A stretch of DNA of 64,000 nucleotides from an uncultured Bacilli bacterium. GTDB lineage: Bacteria; Bacillota_I; Bacilli_A; RF39; UBA660. The notes beneath the pieces are model-generated. The model did not search any database, was not told the origin of the DNA, and worked only from the letters and a program-made list of their open reading frames with translations. Below are positions 55,447 through 63,824 of the stretch, piece after piece (the stretch's first letter is position 1; every line of letters starts with the position of its first letter). Position numbers and translations under genes: made by a program. The stretch spans positions 186,001 through 250,000 of the forward strand of contig CAKOOM010000001.1 in NCBI GenBank assembly GCA_934098395.1. Reading direction: 5' to 3'.

Positions 55447-55491
55447 AGAGAAGAGATGCTTGGAAGATTAAACAAAAGGAGAGTGAAAAAT

Positions 55492-56445
55492 ATGGCAGTA
55501 GTAGCGATGAGTTACTTATTAGAAGCTGGAGTTCATTTCGGACATCAAACTAAGAGATGGAATCCTAAGATGAAAGAATATATATTTTCTACTAGAGATG
55601 ATATTTATATTATGGATTTACAAAAAACTACTGAAAAGTTAGAAGAAGCTTATAATGCTTTAAATAAGATTGTAGCAGATGGTGGAAAAATATTATTCGT
55701 TGGAACAAAGAAACAAGCTGCAGAAGTTTGTAAGGAAGAAGCAGCAAGAACAGGAATGTATTACATGACTGAAAGATGGTTAGGGGGAACTTTAACTAAC
55801 TTTAAAACTATTAGAAATAGAGTATACTATTTAGAAAAAATCGAAAAAATGGAAGCAGATGGTACTTTTGATAAGTTACCAAAGAAGGAAGTTGCTTCAC
55901 TTAAGAAGGAATACGAAAAATTAAATAAGAATTTATGTGGTATTAGAGAAATGAATAAATTACCACAAGCTGTTGTAATTGTAGATTCTACGAAAGAATA
56001 TAATGCAATTAGAGAAGCTAATAAATTAGGAATTCCTGTATTTGGATTGATAGATACTAATTGTGATCCAGATAATATTGATTATGTTATTCCTGGTAAT
56101 GATGATGCAGTTAAATCTATAAAAGTTGTACTTGGTGCACTTAATAATGCTGCTGCAGAAGCATTAAATTTAGAGATTGTTGATTATGTATCTGAAGATG
56201 AAAGTAAGAAACAATCAAGGGTTCATGAAAAACCTGTTAAAAAAGAAGAGAAAAAAGAAGTTAAAACTGTAAAAGTTCAAGAAAAGGTTGAAGTTAAAGA
56301 AGAAAAGCCAGTTGTTGCTGAAAAAGCACCTAAAATTGATTTAACGATATTAACTGTAGCTGAACTTAGAGAATTAGCTAAGAAAAAAGAAATTAAAGGC
56401 TATTCTAAAATGAAAAAAGAAGAATTAATCGAAGTTTTAAAATAA
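55492..56445 (+). CDS. rpsB: 30S ribosomal protein S2 with C-terminal SAP/Rho_N-like extension
   Basis: The ATG at 55492 follows AAAAGGAGAG; an upstream in-frame ATG at 55456 and others lie in the leader. The 317-residue protein has the S2 core ([44 protein letters not shown] and [14 protein letters not shown]). It is then extended by about 75 residues. The extension has a Lys/Glu/Val-rich linker (about 240-285) and ends in [20 protein letters not shown], a SAP/Rho_N-like helix-turn-helix that may bind nucleic acid. Ordinary S2 stops near residue 240. Confidence 0.95.
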   Translation: MAVVAMSYLLEAGVHFGHQTKRWNPKMKEYIFSTRDDIYIMDLQKTTEKLEEAYNALNKIVADGGKILFVGTKKQAAEVCKEEAARTGMYYMTERWLGGTLTNFKTIRNRVYYLEKIEKMEADGTFDKLPKKEVASLKKEYEKLNKNLCGIREMNKLPQAVVIVDSTKEYNAIREANKLGIPVFGLIDTNCDPDNIDYVIPGNDDAVKSIKVVLGALNNAAAEALNLEIVDYVSEDESKKQSRVHEKPVKKEEKKEVKTVKVQEKVEVKEEKPVVAEKAPKIDLTILTVAELRELAKKKEIKGYSKMKKEELIEVLK

Positions 56446-56465
56446 ATTATAAAGGAGAATATTAC

Positions 56466-57335
56466 ATGATTAGTGCAAGCATGGTTAAAGAATTAAGAGA
56501 AACTACTGGTGCTGGAATGTTAGATTGTAAAAAAGCATTAGAAGCATCAAATGGTAATATGGAAGATGCAATTACATGGCTTAGAGAAAAAGGAATTTCT
56601 AAGGCTGCAAAAAAAGCTTCTAGAATTGCTGCTGAGGGTTTAGCTATATGTAAAATAAATGGTAATAAGGCTGTTGTTGTTGAAGTAAATTCAGAGACAG
56701 ACTTTGTTGCTAAAAATGAAGAATTTAAGAATTTAGTTAATATTATTGCTGATGAAATAATTAATAGTGATGTTAAGACTGTTGAAGAAGCACTTAAGCT
56801 TACTCATGAAGGTAAAACTATTGAAGAATTAATTATTGAAAAGACTTCTACAATTGGAGAAAAGTTATCTTTTAGAAGATTTGAAGTTGTTAATAAGGAC
56901 GATAATTGTGTATTTGGAACTTACTCTCATATGGGTGGTAAAATTGTTGCACTTACTGTTTTAACTAAAGATGAAGAATTAGCAAAAGATATAGCTATGC
57001 AAGTAGCTGCAATGAGACCATTATATTTGAATAGAGAAGATGTTCCTGCTGATGTTCTTGAGAAAGAAAGAACAGTATTAACAGAACAAGCTGAGAATGA
57101 AGGATTAGATTCTTCAAAAATTCCAATGATTGTTAATGGTAGAATTAATAAATACTTTGAGGAAGTATGTTTAGTTGATCAAGGATTTATTAAAGAAAAT
57201 AAAATGAAGGTTAATAAATTTGTAGCTTCAAAGGATAGTGAAATTATTTCTTTTGTTAGATATGAAGTTGGCGAAGGAATGGAAAAGAGAGAAGAAAACT
57301 TTGCTGATGAAGTTATGAAACAAATAAATGGATAG
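56466..57335 (+). CDS. tsf: Translation elongation factor Ts
   Basis: A 289-residue protein with the EF-Ts N-terminal UBA-like domain (VKELRETTGAGMLDCKKALE), the core TDFVAKNEEFKNL and the dimerisation part with GLDSSKIPMIVNGRINKYFE. It recycles EF-Tu from GDP to GTP form. AAAGGAGAA lies before the ATG, 20 bases after rpsB. The usual pyrH-frr neighbours are absent; a terminator follows at once. Confidence 0.96.
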   Translation: MISASMVKELRETTGAGMLDCKKALEASNGNMEDAITWLREKGISKAAKKASRIAAEGLAICKINGNKAVVVEVNSETDFVAKNEEFKNLVNIIADEIINSDVKTVEEALKLTHEGKTIEELIIEKTSTIGEKLSFRRFEVVNKDDNCVFGTYSHMGGKIVALTVLTKDEELAKDIAMQVAAMRPLYLNREDVPADVLEKERTVLTEQAENEGLDSSKIPMIVNGRINKYFEEVCLVDQGFIKENKMKVNKFVASKDSEIISFVRYEVGEGMEKREENFADEVMKQING

Positions 57336-57362
57336 TACTAATGTAAAATTAGTACTTTTTCT
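57334..57362 (+). terminator. Intrinsic terminator of rpsB-tsf
   Basis: AGTACTAAT (57334-57342) pairs with ATTAGTACT (57348-57356), then Ts. Confidence 0.85.
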
Positions 57363-57420
57363 TTTTGTTTCCTTTACTTGATAAAAAATAAATGTTACAC
57401 TTATTATAGAGGTGTGGTAT

Positions 57421-57795
57421 ATGGAGAAAGTTGATAATAAAAAAGAATTAAATACTATTACATTAGAACTTTTAAATAGAACTAATGAATTAAAGAATTC
57501 AATTATGAATTCGATGGTTATTGGAGATTCTTCAATTATAACAGGAATTGTAATTTTTGAAGAAGTTTTGATGATGATTAATCCAACTGATATTACTGAA
57601 GAGATTACTCAGCAGATACAAAAAAATATAGATAAAGAACTTGTTAAAAATAGAGGTAATTTTAAATTAATTAATAAATATGTTCGTAACGGTGTAGAAT
57701 ATTGTTATTCAATATTGTATTATTTTGAGAAAAGTTTTGTGAATGGAACGGTAGTATATAGTAAGACTAAGAGAAAAAATAAAATAAATAGATAA
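57421..57795 (+). CDS. Hypothetical 124-residue protein
   Basis: The ATG at 57421 follows AGAGGTGTGG; an in-frame GTG at 57412 overlaps that site. The product is soluble and mostly helical, beginning with a hydrophilic helix (LELLNRTNELKNSIM), and has no recognised domain. It lies between the tsf terminator and the thrS T-box. The function is unknown. Confidence 0.6.
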   Translation: MEKVDNKKELNTITLELLNRTNELKNSIMNSMVIGDSSIITGIVIFEEVLMMINPTDITEEITQQIQKNIDKELVKNRGNFKLINKYVRNGVEYCYSILYYFEKSFVNGTVVYSKTKRKNKINR

Positions 57796-57801
57796 ATAAT
57801 T

Positions 57802-57831
57802 ATTTACTTTTATTTTTTTTTGATATATAAT
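57802..57831 (+). promoter_or_regulatory. Promoter of the thrS T-box transcript
   Basis: TTTACT (57802-57807), 18 bases, TATAAT (57826-57831), upstream of the leader. Confidence 0.5.
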
Positions 57832-57854
57832 ATGCTTATATTTTGTAAAAACTG

Positions 57855-58046
57855 TGAAAAGGACACGATTATATATAATTAAATTATAGAGAGTTAGTGG
57901 ATGGTGCAAACTAATATTAATGTATATAATTACTACCTTGGAGTTGCTACCGAAAGGATAGCCGGGTAATACTCGTTAATCTAATTAAGTTCCAATTAGG
58001 ATGGTACCGTGTTAATGACACTCCTTATATTATAAGGAGTTTTTTA
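57855..58046 (+). promoter_or_regulatory. T-box leader controlling thrS
   Basis: The leader starts AAAAGGACACGA, has the AG-rich stem-I motif AGAGAGTTAGTGGATGG, and the T-box AGGATGGTACCGTG (about 57990-58003). The terminator is ACTCCTTA (58020-58027)/TAAGGAGT (58033-58040) followed by Ts. The specifier region TTACTACCTTGGAG (57930-57943) offers the Thr codons ACT and ACC. Uncharged tRNA-Thr would stabilise the antiterminator and allow thrS expression. Confidence 0.92.
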
Positions 58047-58067
58047 TTTATAGAAAGGATGATAGAA

Positions 58068-59825
58068 ATGATAAATATTAAAGAAAATGAAGAGTTAAGT
58101 GTAATGAATCATAGTTGTGCTCATTTGTTGGCTCAAGCTGTTAAGCATTTATACCCACAGGCAATGTTTTGGGTAGGTCCAGTAATAGATAGTGGATTTT
58201 ATTACGATATTGATTTAGGTGATTTAGTAATTAAGGAAGAAGATTTAGAAAAAATTGAAAAAGAAATGAAGAAAATTTCTAAAGATGGAAAGAGAATTGT
58301 TAGACATGAAATATCTAAAGATGAAGCATTAGAAATGTTTAAAAATGATCCATATAAGATTGATCTTATTAATAGGATGAGTGAGGATGAAAATGTTATT
58401 AGTTGTTATACTCAAGGAGATTTTACGGATTTATGTCGTGGACCACATGTTGATACGGTTAAACAACTTAAATATTTTAAATTACTTAAAGTAAGTGGAG
58501 CTTATTGGAAGGGTGACTCTAATAACAAGATGCTTCAGAGAATATATGGAGTATGCTTTGATACGGAAGATAAACTTAATGAATATTTGGAGTTGTTAGA
58601 AGATGCAAAGCAGAGAGATCATAGAAAAATAGGAAAAGATTTAGATATATTTATGACTAGTGATTTAGTAGGTAAAGGAATGCCTATGTGGCTTCCAAAT
58701 GGAGCTTTAATTCGTAAACAGTTGGAAAATTATATATATGAAAAAGAAAAGAAATTAGGATATCAACATGTTTATACACCATGTGTTGGAACTGTTGATT
58801 TATATAAAACAAGTGGACATTGGGATCATTATAAGGAAAACATGTTTCCTATGATGAAGGTTGATGAAGAAGAATTTGTTTTAAGACCAATGAACTGTCC
58901 TCATCATATGCTTGTTTATGCTAATCATTTGCATTCATATCGTGAACTTCCTATTAGAATAGGGGAATTTGCAGCTGATTTTAGATATGAAGCAAGTGGA
59001 GCTGTTAAAGGATTAGAAAGAGTTAGATGTATGTGTCAAAATGATGCACACCTTTTTGTAAGACCAGATCAAATAGGAGAGGAATTTAAAAAAGTTGTAT
59101 CATTAATTCTTGATGTTTATCATGATTTTGGAATTGAAAATTATAAATTTAGATTATCATTAAGGGATAAAAATGATAAAGAAAAATATTTTGATGATGA
59201 TAAAATGTGGGATGAAGCTGAAAATAAACTTCGTGAAGTCTTAAATGAATATGGTTGTAGTTATACTGAAGTGATTGGTGAAGCAGCATTTTATGGTCCA
59301 AAACTAGATGTTGAAGTTAAACCTGCGGTGGGTCCAGAAGTAACTTTATCAACTTGTCAACTAGATTTCTTGCTTCCTAGAAGATTTGATTTAAGTTATA
59401 TTGATAATGAAGGAAACAAACAGACACCAGTTGTTATTCATAGAGCTATTTTGGGAACATTTGATAGATTTACTGCTTTTATTCTTGAGGAAACAAAAGG
59501 AGCACTTCCTACATGGCTTTCTCCAGTTCAAATAAATATAATACCAGTAAATAATGAGTATCACTTGGAATATGCAAATAAGTTGATGAATTCTTTTAGA
59601 GAACTTGACTTTAGGTGTGAAATAGATTCGAGAGATGAAAAACTTGGTTATAAGATAAGGGAAAGTCAAACAAAGAAAATACCTTATACATTGGTTCTTG
59701 GCGATAAAGAAAAAGATGATGATTTAATTACTTATCGTAAATATGGTACGAGTGAGTTAGTAACTGAATCTGTATCTGAATTTATTGAGTTAGTTAAAAA
59801 TGATATAGTTAAGAAGGGAAAATAA
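58068..59825 (+). CDS. thrS: Threonyl-tRNA synthetase lacking the TGS domain
   Basis: The ATG at 58068 follows AAAGGATGAT; another ATG at 58059 is within that site. The 585-residue enzyme starts directly in the editing domain (MNHSCAHLLAQAVKHLYPQ, with the HxxxH zinc/editing motif), where most bacterial ThrS have a TGS domain of about 60 residues first. The class II core has MPMWLPNGALIRKQLENY, RPMNCPHHMLVYANH (the zinc Cys) and FRYEASGAVKGLERVRCM, then the anticodon domain. It charges tRNA-Thr and is under T-box control. Confidence 0.95.
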   Translation: MINIKENEELSVMNHSCAHLLAQAVKHLYPQAMFWVGPVIDSGFYYDIDLGDLVIKEEDLEKIEKEMKKISKDGKRIVRHEISKDEALEMFKNDPYKIDLINRMSEDENVISCYTQGDFTDLCRGPHVDTVKQLKYFKLLKVSGAYWKGDSNNKMLQRIYGVCFDTEDKLNEYLELLEDAKQRDHRKIGKDLDIFMTSDLVGKGMPMWLPNGALIRKQLENYIYEKEKKLGYQHVYTPCVGTVDLYKTSGHWDHYKENMFPMMKVDEEEFVLRPMNCPHHMLVYANHLHSYRELPIRIGEFAADFRYEASGAVKGLERVRCMCQNDAHLFVRPDQIGEEFKKVVSLILDVYHDFGIENYKFRLSLRDKNDKEKYFDDDKMWDEAENKLREVLNEYGCSYTEVIGEAAFYGPKLDVEVKPAVGPEVTLSTCQLDFLLPRRFDLSYIDNEGNKQTPVVIHRAILGTFDRFTAFILEETKGALPTWLSPVQINIIPVNNEYHLEYANKLMNSFRELDFRCEIDSRDEKLGYKIRESQTKKIPYTLVLGDKEKDDDLITYRKYGTSELVTESVSEFIELVKNDIVKKGK

Positions 59826-59839
59826 TTCCCTTTTTTTGG
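59814..59839 (+). terminator. Intrinsic terminator of thrS
   Basis: AAGGGAA (59814-59820) pairs with TTCCCTT (59826-59832), then Ts. Confidence 0.75.
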
Positions 59840-59884
59840 TGTGTGTAAAATTTGTGTAAAGTAGCTAGAATTGTCTAAATATTG

Positions 59885-59935
59885 TGCTATAATTAATTTG
59901 AATGATAGTTGAGGGTAGAGATACAGTCTATCATT
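59885..59935 (+). promoter_or_regulatory. Extended -10 and 5' hairpin of the dockerin/cohesin gene
   Basis: TGcTATAAT (-10 at 59888-59893). AATGATAG (59901-59908) pairs with CTATCATT (59928-59935), so the transcript would begin with an 8-bp hairpin and a 19-base loop. It may stabilise the mRNA or be regulatory. Confidence 0.5.
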
Positions 59936-59999
59936 ATTGGAGGTGTTATTTCAGGGGACACAAAAAAACAAAAACAATTTATAGAAAAGGAAGGTAAAT

Positions 60000-62246
60000 A
60001 TGAAGAAAATAGGAAAAAAATGTAGTAAGTTTACTAAATTGCTTATTGTATTCGGAATGTTATTTACTAATTTATCACCATTATCTATAGTTTTTGCAGA
60101 ATCAGTTAATAGTGATGTTACTGTTTCTGTTAATAATGACAAATTAAATGTTAATTATTTAGGTGATGTTGATGATACGGATGAAATAAGTGTTACAGTA
60201 AATGAAAATTATACTTATTTAGATAATACGACTGATAATAGTCAAGATGCTAGTAAGGTTTTACTTGGTTCTGATTTTGGAACGAACGGTGTAGAGCTTG
60301 ATTCAACATTATTATCTAATGTAATATTTGATGGTTTATATGAAGTGAGTGTTAAGTTATATAATTTAACTGATTCAGAAGAATTAGGAGAAGTTATTTT
60401 TTCTAAGAATATAGAACATCAAAGTGGTTTATCATATAAGGTATATGATGGAACTGGTGTTACGGAAATTATTCCATCTAGTGAAGGCAAATATGGTGTA
60501 GATGGAGAGTTTATTGTTAAATATAAAGTATTAGCTGGTAAGATTAGTCCAAGTGACGTTTTTAAAGATGAAACAACAGGAGATTTTTATACAGCTAGTC
60601 AATTATTAGAAAAAGAATATAGTATAGTAGAAAATAAAGATGGTAATTTGTATGGAGAATACAATGTTTTATTTAAAGTTGCTTTAACTAAATCTGCTGG
60701 TGAGGCTACAGAGAATTTTGTGTTAGAAGATTCAGTTAATGTAATGTATGGAGAATATTCTGATAATGCAGATTTATTGAATAGTTCTGCTGATAGTCTT
60801 TTAATGAATTCAAAATATATATTTAGTGGGGAAGACAAAGATGGTAAAATATTTGTGCTTCCAACAAATCAAAAATATTTGGCTACGGATATACTTGATA
60901 TATTAGATTTAGCATATATTAACAACGATAAAGTTAATTATGTTATTAGTAATTCTGAATATTCTGATGTAATGAGTGCAACAGATGAAGTATATGTTGA
61001 TGATGAGACAGTAGTAACTATTACTAGTGGTGATTTAACTATTACTTATAAGTGTGTAATGATTGGTGATTTAAACAACGATGGAATAATTGATAATGCT
61101 GATTTAAAATTACTTGTTGAAAAAATAGTTAATGAAACAGAGGTAAGTGATAAAACAGATGTTTATAAAGATGAAGTATTAAATACTTACGATGCACAAA
61201 GTATGGCACAAGTAATAGAAAATAATAGTTGGGATGGCGATGTAGTTAGTATGGATGCTACATTTGAGCCAAGATTAGAACTAGTTAATGAAGATATTGT
61301 TAGCGGTGATACATTTGTAGTTAAATATGTTTTACCTATTGAGCAATATAATGTGTCTGGTATTGCTGGACTAGTTAATTATGATAAATCATTAATGGAA
61401 CTTGTTAATATTAATGTAAAGAATGATTTTATTGGTGCTAATAACAATGGTAAGTTTTTGTATCTTGGTAATAGCTTAGATAGTAGTAATAGCGAATATG
61501 TAATGTTTGAGCTTACTTTTAAAGCGTTATCTTCAGGTAATGGAACTATTTCTGTTACTGATAATGAATTATTTAATAAGGATACTTATTATAATACTCA
61601 AGATATGGATGTATCAACACAAGTTGTTATTAATACATCTGCTGATAACGAACTTAGTTCTTTAAAGGTAGCAGGTCAAGAAATACAACTTAAGAGTGGT
61701 GTGCTAGAATATAGAATAAGTGTTGATAATGATGTAGTAACTCCAAATGTTGAGGCTATAACTAATAATGTAGCAGCAAAAGTCACTTCAATTGAAGCCC
61801 CTGAAGAACTTGTTGAAGGTGACAATATTATAAAAGTTAAGGTTACTGCTGAAAATGGTGATGAACTAGTTTATACGATTATTGTTAATAGAAAAGCTAA
61901 AGAAAGTAATGATAATAATAATAGCACTAAACCAGTTAGTTATCAAAATGATAATAATGTAGCAGAAGATACTCAAGAAGATATAAATTTACCAGCAATT
62001 GATGATAAGAAAAATGATACTACAAAAGATAATAAAAAAGATGATGAAAAGAAGGAAAGTAATACTTCAAGAATAATAATTATAATATTAATTTTACTTG
62101 TTATAGCTGGTTTGATATATTTAATATTTAAAGATGATGAAGAAGATGATGATGTTAAAAAAGCTAATAAAGATATTAATAAATTAAAAAAAGAAAATAT
62201 TAAAGCTTCAACTTCTAAGAGTAATATTAAGAAAAGTAAAAAATAA
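60000..62246 (+). CDS. Membrane-anchored dockerin/cohesin/cadherin-like surface protein
   Basis: A 748-residue protein. The signal peptide is 1-35. The N-terminal beta-rich part covers about 36-345. A dockerin-like segment follows at about 352-410 (GDLNNDGIIDNADLKLLVEK, one good calcium loop; the second repeat is degenerate). A cohesin-like domain is at about 417-545 (SGIAGLVNYDKSLMELV), and a cadherin-like beta-sandwich (PF12733 type, ELSSLKVAGQEIQLKSG) at about 550-640. A linker and a membrane helix (about 690-711) with an acidic then Lys-rich tail end it. It could bind itself or other surface proteins. The function is unknown. Confidence 0.8.
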   Translation: MKKIGKKCSKFTKLLIVFGMLFTNLSPLSIVFAESVNSDVTVSVNNDKLNVNYLGDVDDTDEISVTVNENYTYLDNTTDNSQDASKVLLGSDFGTNGVELDSTLLSNVIFDGLYEVSVKLYNLTDSEELGEVIFSKNIEHQSGLSYKVYDGTGVTEIIPSSEGKYGVDGEFIVKYKVLAGKISPSDVFKDETTGDFYTASQLLEKEYSIVENKDGNLYGEYNVLFKVALTKSAGEATENFVLEDSVNVMYGEYSDNADLLNSSADSLLMNSKYIFSGEDKDGKIFVLPTNQKYLATDILDILDLAYINNDKVNYVISNSEYSDVMSATDEVYVDDETVVTITSGDLTITYKCVMIGDLNNDGIIDNADLKLLVEKIVNETEVSDKTDVYKDEVLNTYDAQSMAQVIENNSWDGDVVSMDATFEPRLELVNEDIVSGDTFVVKYVLPIEQYNVSGIAGLVNYDKSLMELVNINVKNDFIGANNNGKFLYLGNSLDSSNSEYVMFELTFKALSSGNGTISVTDNELFNKDTYYNTQDMDVSTQVVINTSADNELSSLKVAGQEIQLKSGVLEYRISVDNDVVTPNVEAITNNVAAKVTSIEAPEELVEGDNIIKVKVTAENGDELVYTIIVNRKAKESNDNNNSTKPVSYQNDNNVAEDTQEDINLPAIDDKKNDTTKDNKKDDEKKESNTSRIIIIILILLVIAGLIYLIFKDDEEDDDVKKANKDINKLKKENIKASTSKSNIKKSKK

Positions 62247-62253
62247 TTAGAAA

Positions 62254-62281
62254 AAAGAAAGATATAACTTTCTTTTTTTTT
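62254..62281 (+). terminator. Intrinsic terminator after the dockerin/cohesin gene
   Basis: AAAGAAAG (62254-62261) pairs with CTTTCTTT (62268-62275), then Ts. Confidence 0.7.
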
Positions 62282-62288
62282 GTTGTAA

Positions 62289-62297
62289 TGTTATAAT
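62289..62297 (+). promoter_or_regulatory. Extended -10 of the Tad-like operon
   Basis: TGtTATAAT with the -10 at 62292-62297; the first gene starts at 62328. Confidence 0.5.
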
Positions 62298-62327
62298 TGA
62301 TATGATAGGGGTAGTAGGAGGGGTAAT

Positions 62328-62663
62328 ATGAATAAAAAAGGACAAGCTTTAGTTGAATTTGTTTTAATATTGCCAGTGTTTTTATTTCTATTATTTTCTA
62401 TTTATGATTTCGGAATGATGTTTACTACAAAGAATAAGTTGGAGAGTGACAGTAGTGATATAATTTCGGCATTTAAGAGTAATAAAAATATAGATGATAT
62501 AAAAGTTAAATATAGTGATTATGTTATTAAGAATGGTCATGACCAAGAATATTATTATTTTAAAATAGAGAAGAGTATTAAGTTAATTACTCCGGGCTTT
62601 AATAGAATTTTTGGTAATCCTTATGTTGTTAGTGTTGAGAGGTATATACCATATGATGAATAA
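62328..62663 (+). CDS. TadE-like pseudopilin (copy 1)
   Basis: A 111-residue protein beginning MNKKGQALVEFVLILPVFLF. This is the TadE/TadG signature: a short basic start, G-Q-A-x-V-E-F and a long hydrophobic helix (about 6-30). Such minor pilins are processed by TadV-type peptidase and prime the Tad (Flp) pilus. AGGAGGGG precedes the ATG. The end overlaps the next pseudopilin gene by 11 bases, and a CpaE-like ATPase follows. It is the first gene of a Tad-type locus. Confidence 0.85.
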   Translation: MNKKGQALVEFVLILPVFLFLLFSIYDFGMMFTTKNKLESDSSDIISAFKSNKNIDDIKVKYSDYVIKNGHDQEYYYFKIEKSIKLITPGFNRIFGNPYVVSVERYIPYDE

Positions 62664-63033
62664 TAAGGGACAAAGTTTAGTTTTATTTGTTGTGGTATTA
62701 CCAATTACTTTAATGATACTAGTCCTTGTTTATGATATTGGTAGGATGTCGTTATTAAAAAATGAGCTTAATAATATTAATTATATGGTTGTTGATAGTA
62801 TACTTAGTGATAAAAATGTTACGGATGATGATATTAGAGATTTAATAATAAAAAATAAGAGTGATATAGATAAGATTAATATACAACATGATGATGATAA
62901 GTTGCATATAACTTTGATAGTACAAGGAGATAGTATATTACCAGTTTTAAATAATTTAAAAATATATAGAATAAAATCTAGTTATGTTGGTTATGTGGAA
63001 GATGACAAACATGTAATAGAAAGGAATAAATAG
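62653..63033 (+). CDS. TadE-like pseudopilin (copy 2)
   Basis: The ATG at 62653 (or 62656) is chosen, since the upstream in-frame extension runs through copy 1. The 126-residue protein has the same layout (NNKGQSLVLFVVVLPITLMI), but the conserved Glu is replaced by Leu (GQSLVLF instead of GQALVEF). It is therefore a divergent TadE/TadF-type minor pilin. The two overlap by 11 bases and are probably co-translated. The altered Glu may change processing or methylation. Confidence 0.78.
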   Translation: MMNNKGQSLVLFVVVLPITLMILVLVYDIGRMSLLKNELNNINYMVVDSILSDKNVTDDDIRDLIIKNKSDIDKINIQHDDDKLHITLIVQGDSILPVLNNLKIYRIKSSYVGYVEDDKHVIERNK

Positions 63034-63041
63034 GTGATTAT

Positions 63042-63824
63042 ATGGATCATAATGGAAAAATAATTACTGTTTCATCTGTTAAAGGTGGAGTTGGTAAGAC
63101 AACTTTAACATTAAATTTAGCAGGATTATATTTTCTTATGAAAAAGAAAGTATTAATTATTGACTTAGATTTATATGCTGGAGGAATAGCAACTTGTTTA
63201 AATATTAATAATAAAAGAGATATTTATATGTTAGTAGATAGTCTTAGTAGTAATAAATCTGTTTTGTTAGATGATTATGTTACTAAGTATAATAATGGTA
63301 TTTCTATATTAGCATCACCAAAAGATCCGAGAGATGTTTCTAAGATAGAGAGTAAATATATTAATACGATATTTGATATGGCTAGATTAGAATATGATAT
63401 TGTTTTAGTAGATACATCACATTTATTAGATGAGATTTGTTTAGTAGCATTAGATGCTTCATATAAAAGTGTATTTGTTATTACTAACGATTTAGTTGAT
63501 CTTAAAAATATGAAAAGTTTGGTAAGTATTTTTAGAGAAATGGGTAAAGAGAATTATAAAGTAGTTTTAAACAATTCACGAGATACAGGACGTGATTATA
63601 TTACTTTGTTTGATATTAGAAATATGATAAAGAGAAATGTTGATTTTACAATATCAAAGAATTTTTATATTAAAAATATAGATAAGTATGTTTTAAATGG
63701 TGAAATATTAACACTTAATAAAGGAATTAATTTATTTAATGGTAGTGATATTAAAAATATGAATAAATTAGCACTTTCTTTAATACAAGAAGAAGATGGA
63801 GGTGCTGATAAGGATGAAAAATAA
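63042..63824 (+). CDS. CpaE/MinD-like P-loop ATPase of a Tad pilus locus
   Basis: A 260-residue ParA/MinD-superfamily ATPase. Its deviant Walker A is VKGGVGKTTLTLN (about residues 12-24). IIDLDLYAGGIATCLN follows for motif A', then VLVDTSHLLDE for Walker B. It has no N-terminal receiver domain, unlike classic CpaE. It lies between the pseudopilins and a probable CpaF gene, so a pilus-positioning role is likely. AGGTGAT precedes the ATG. Confidence 0.85.
   Translation: MDHNGKIITVSSVKGGVGKTTLTLNLAGLYFLMKKKVLIIDLDLYAGGIATCLNINNKRDIYMLVDSLSSNKSVLLDDYVTKYNNGISILASPKDPRDVSKIESKYINTIFDMARLEYDIVLVDTSHLLDEICLVALDASYKSVFVITNDLVDLKNMKSLVSIFREMGKENYKVVLNNSRDTGRDYITLFDIRNMIKRNVDFTISKNFYIKNIDKYVLNGEILTLNKGINLFNGSDIKNMNKLALSLIQEEDGGADKDEK

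Noticed and set aside
55438..55491. N-terminal extension of S2 through the leader
   Set aside because: The ATG at 55492 has AAAAGGAGAG and gives the conserved S2 start. The extension would cover the leader hairpin.
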